Shown here one piece after another: positions 4,762 through 6,529 of a stretch of DNA of 6,529 bases; the stretch's first letter is position 1, and each line of letters starts with the position of its first letter. Location of the stretch: positions 1 through 6,529 of the forward strand of contig DAHXMX010000054.1 in assembly GCA_027371515.1 (NCBI GenBank), read 5' to 3'. A program made the translations under genes and the position numbers. Origin of the DNA: Neisseriaceae bacterium (GTDB lineage Bacteria; Pseudomonadota; Gammaproteobacteria; Burkholderiales; UBA11063). The notes below the pieces were generated by a model. That model searched no databases. It worked only from the letters and a program-made list of their open reading frames with translations, and was not told the DNA's origin.

Positions 4762-6423
4762 ATGGATTCACGTCGTTTAATTTTATTTATTGCTATTTCT
4801 TTGGGTCTGTTGTTTGTTTGGGAAAAATACATTAATCCAGTTCCTGAATCTAAGCAAAACGTTAGTAAAACAATTGCAACTAATGACATACCAAGTTCGT
4901 TAAGCTCAACTAATCAAATGGTAAGTAATAACTCAACTGTTAATGTAATTAAGGTTGGTCAAGTTATAACTGTTACTACAGATGTTATGCAAGTACAAAT
5001 TAATACAATTGGTGGTGATATTGATAGTCTTGAATTATTAAATCATGGTGAAGTAGGTAATTCCAAACAATTGTATAAGTTGTTGCAAAATTCAAATAAT
5101 AGAATTTTTATTGCACAAACTGGTTTAATCGGAGGTGGTCAAATAGCATTACCTAATCATCATACTCAGTATACTACAGATAAAACTAATTATGTTTTAC
5201 AACCTAATCAAGACTCTATTGTAGTTAATTTAACTGCAAATGAAAGTGGTATTGAAGTTACCAAAAGTTTAACTTTTAAGCGTGGAAGTTATTTAGTTGA
5301 TACAACTTATCAGATTCAAAATAATACGAATAATTCATTAAACGGTGTGTCAGCTTATTGGAGTTTATTACGTGATGATGAGGCTCCTAATGGTGAAACC
5401 AAGTTAGTTCATACTTTTACAGGTGCTGCTTATTATACTAATAATACTAAGTTTGAAAAAGTTAAATTTGATGATATTAAGAAAAATGACTTATCATATC
5501 CAGATATTACTACGAACGGTTGGATAGGGTATATTCAACATTATTTCGCTACACTTTGGATTTTAAATGCGAATAATTATCCTCCTGTTTGTGCAAATGG
5601 TGTTACATGTCGTTTTAGTTTTAGGAGTGTTGGTAATAATTTAGTGTCAGTTGGTTTATTGACTGATTTGCCAGTTATTGCTCCACATTCAAAACAAAGT
5701 ATATCAGTTCCATTGTTTGCAGGACCTGAAGAGTACTCAGTCTTAATTAAAACTGCGCCACATTTGGAATTGACTAAAGATTATGGTTGGGTATATATTT
5801 TTGCAACCCCATTATTTTGGTTGTTAGTTAAATTATTTAATATAGTGAATAATTGGGGATATGCGATTATTTTATTAACTTTATTGGTAAAAATTGTATT
5901 ATACCCATTAACTAGAGCTAGTTATATTTCAATGGCAAAAATGAAAGCTTTAGCGCCTAAGATTGAAAAATTAAAAGCTGAATATGGTGATGATAAAGTT
6001 AAGCTACAAGCAGCAATGATGCAAATGTATAAAAGTGAGAAAGTTAATCCAATTGGTGGTTGTTTGCCTATGATTTTACAGATTCCTGTATTCATTGGTT
6101 TGTATTGGGCATTGTTATCTTCAGTAGAATTACGCGGCGCTACATTTTTGTGGATTAAAGATTTGAGTAATCCAGATCCATATTATATATTACCAATTAT
6201 TTTGGCAGTAACTATGTTTTTACAGACATTTTTAAACCCTCCACCTACTGACCCTGTTCAAGCTAAGATGATGCGGATTATGCCTGTGGCTTTTAGTATA
6301 ATGTTTTTTTTCTTCCCAGCAGGGTTAGTGTTATATTGGTTAATAAATAATATTCTGTCTATGTCGCAACAATATTATGTAAATAATCATGTTACATTAC
6401 GTAAAATCAAATCAAAGAAATAA
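4762..6423 (+). CDS. yidC: Membrane protein insertase YidC
   Basis: The 553-residue protein matches the Gram-negative form of YidC (about 540-560), the inner-membrane insertase that works alone or with SecYEG. Helix TM1 is at about 5-20 (LILFIAISLGLLFVW), followed by a Thr/Ser/Asn-rich linker, then the large periplasmic P1 beta-sandwich (about 60-340) with NGWIGYIQHYFATLWIL. The conserved insertase core runs from about 343 to 545: GYAIILLTLLVKIVLYPLT, the cytoplasmic hairpin with SMAKMKALAPKIEKLK and EKVNPIGGCLP, then VFIGLYWALLSSVELR, DPYYILPIILAVTMFLQ and FFPAGLVLYWLINNILS. Lys377 lies where E. coli has the groove residue Arg366, a charge-conserving change. The C terminus is short and basic (RKIKSKK). 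An AGGA (4752-4755) stands 6 bases before the ATG. Confidence 0.98.
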   Translation: MDSRRLILFIAISLGLLFVWEKYINPVPESKQNVSKTIATNDIPSSLSSTNQMVSNNSTVNVIKVGQVITVTTDVMQVQINTIGGDIDSLELLNHGEVGNSKQLYKLLQNSNNRIFIAQTGLIGGGQIALPNHHTQYTTDKTNYVLQPNQDSIVVNLTANESGIEVTKSLTFKRGSYLVDTTYQIQNNTNNSLNGVSAYWSLLRDDEAPNGETKLVHTFTGAAYYTNNTKFEKVKFDDIKKNDLSYPDITTNGWIGYIQHYFATLWILNANNYPPVCANGVTCRFSFRSVGNNLVSVGLLTDLPVIAPHSKQSISVPLFAGPEEYSVLIKTAPHLELTKDYGWVYIFATPLFWLLVKLFNIVNNWGYAIILLTLLVKIVLYPLTRASYISMAKMKALAPKIEKLKAEYGDDKVKLQAAMMQMYKSEKVNPIGGCLPMILQIPVFIGLYWALLSSVELRGATFLWIKDLSNPDPYYILPIILAVTMFLQTFLNPPPTDPVQAKMMRIMPVAFSIMFFFFPAGLVLYWLINNILSMSQQYYVNNHVTLRKIKSKK

Positions 6424-6434
6424 TAACTTTATCC

Positions 6435-6509
6435 AACACGCCGTAAAACCTATCCCTTCAGGGGGAGGATATAAGGCGTTAAGCTAGCGTAGCTATTCTG
6501 GTGTTTTTT
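6435..6509 (+). other. Structured element after yidC; resembles an IS200/IS605 right end and may act as a terminator
   Basis: Nested pairings are visible. Hairpin CCTATCCC-TTCA-GGGGGAGG (6449-6468) has seven of eight pairs including one G-T. It is enclosed by ACGCC (6438-6442) with GGCGT (6475-6479). A second hairpin AGCTA-GCG-TAGCT lies at 6482-6494. AACAC (6435-6439) can instead pair with GTGTT (6501-6505), next to a run of six T (6504-6509). A C-rich/G-rich hairpin followed by GGGGAGGAT is reminiscent of the right ends of IS200/IS605 elements, where it forms the 3' part of the TnpB guide RNA scaffold. No tnpB or tnpA is present in the window, so this could only be a remnant or a solo end. 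Alternatively it is simply the transcript end of the yidC operon. Confidence 0.4.
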
Positions 6510-6528
6510 GTTGCTCAATGTATTGACG
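6493..6528 (-). CDS. Possible C-terminal end of a convergent gene, cut by the window edge
   Basis: On the minus strand a frame is open from the right edge to TAG at 6493-6495, encoding ...RQYIEQQKTPE. This is a plausible hydrophilic C terminus, but eleven codons are too few to prove a gene, and no family can be named. If real, it converges on yidC with about 70 bases between stops, and its stop overlaps the AGCTA/TAGCT hairpin. Confidence 0.2.
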   Translation of the reverse strand, partial: RQYIEQQKTPE

Positions 6529-6529
6529 A

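Noticed and set aside
6428..6436. TTATCCAAC resembles a DnaA box
   Set aside because: It differs from TTATCCACA at the last bases and stands alone, so it does not support an origin.

Overview
The window is AT-rich chromosomal DNA (about 30% G+C by eye) from a Gram-negative bacterium. A betaproteobacterium is the best guess: ribosomal protein L34 carries the beta-type stretch THGFLVRMKT followed by GRAV, and YidC has the beta-like NGWIGYIQHYF stretch. RuvA and the rpmH-rnpA-yidD-yidC order also suit Proteobacteria. The lineage call rests on remembered family sequences, not a search. The strong AT drift suggests a low-GC, possibly host-associated lineage.

Layout. Positions 1-686 hold the C-terminal half of an APC-type amino-acid permease on the plus strand. 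Its left end is not native: the first ~80 bases join a 21-base copy of metQ (1717-1737) to a 65-base inverted copy of ruvA (1191-1255), and then run in frame into the permease. A tRNA-Arg(CCU) gene lies at 751-825 on the minus strand. From 838 to 3800 a tight minus-strand operon runs metI, a secreted alpha/beta hydrolase, metQ, ruvA, with the tRNA just behind it. A near-consensus sigma-70 promoter (TTGACA / TATAAT) lies at 3828-3857 inside a 9-bp inverted repeat. The 249-base divergent region 3801-4049 also serves the plus-strand cluster rpmH, rnpA, yidD, yidC (4050-6423). The last ~100 bases hold a foldable element that resembles an IS200/IS605 right end, and the possible last codons of a convergent minus-strand gene.

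How the genes work together. MetI (permease) and MetQ (binding protein) are two of the three parts of a methionine ABC importer; the ATPase MetN is not here and must be supplied from elsewhere. A predicted periplasmic hydrolase is inserted between them. RuvA is the Holliday-junction binding subunit, separated from ruvB and ruvC. The plus-strand cluster combines ribosome and tRNA-processing functions (L34, RNase P protein) with membrane-protein insertion (YidD, YidC); dnaA, often the divergent neighbour of rpmH, is replaced by the met operon.

Most of the window is ordinary. Items that merit a second look are the three-way chimeric join at the left edge, the hydrolase inside a met operon lacking metN, a MetQ without a lipobox cysteine, the repeat-rich divergent promoter region, and the structured element after yidC. 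I see no convincing new multi-gene defence or mobile system.
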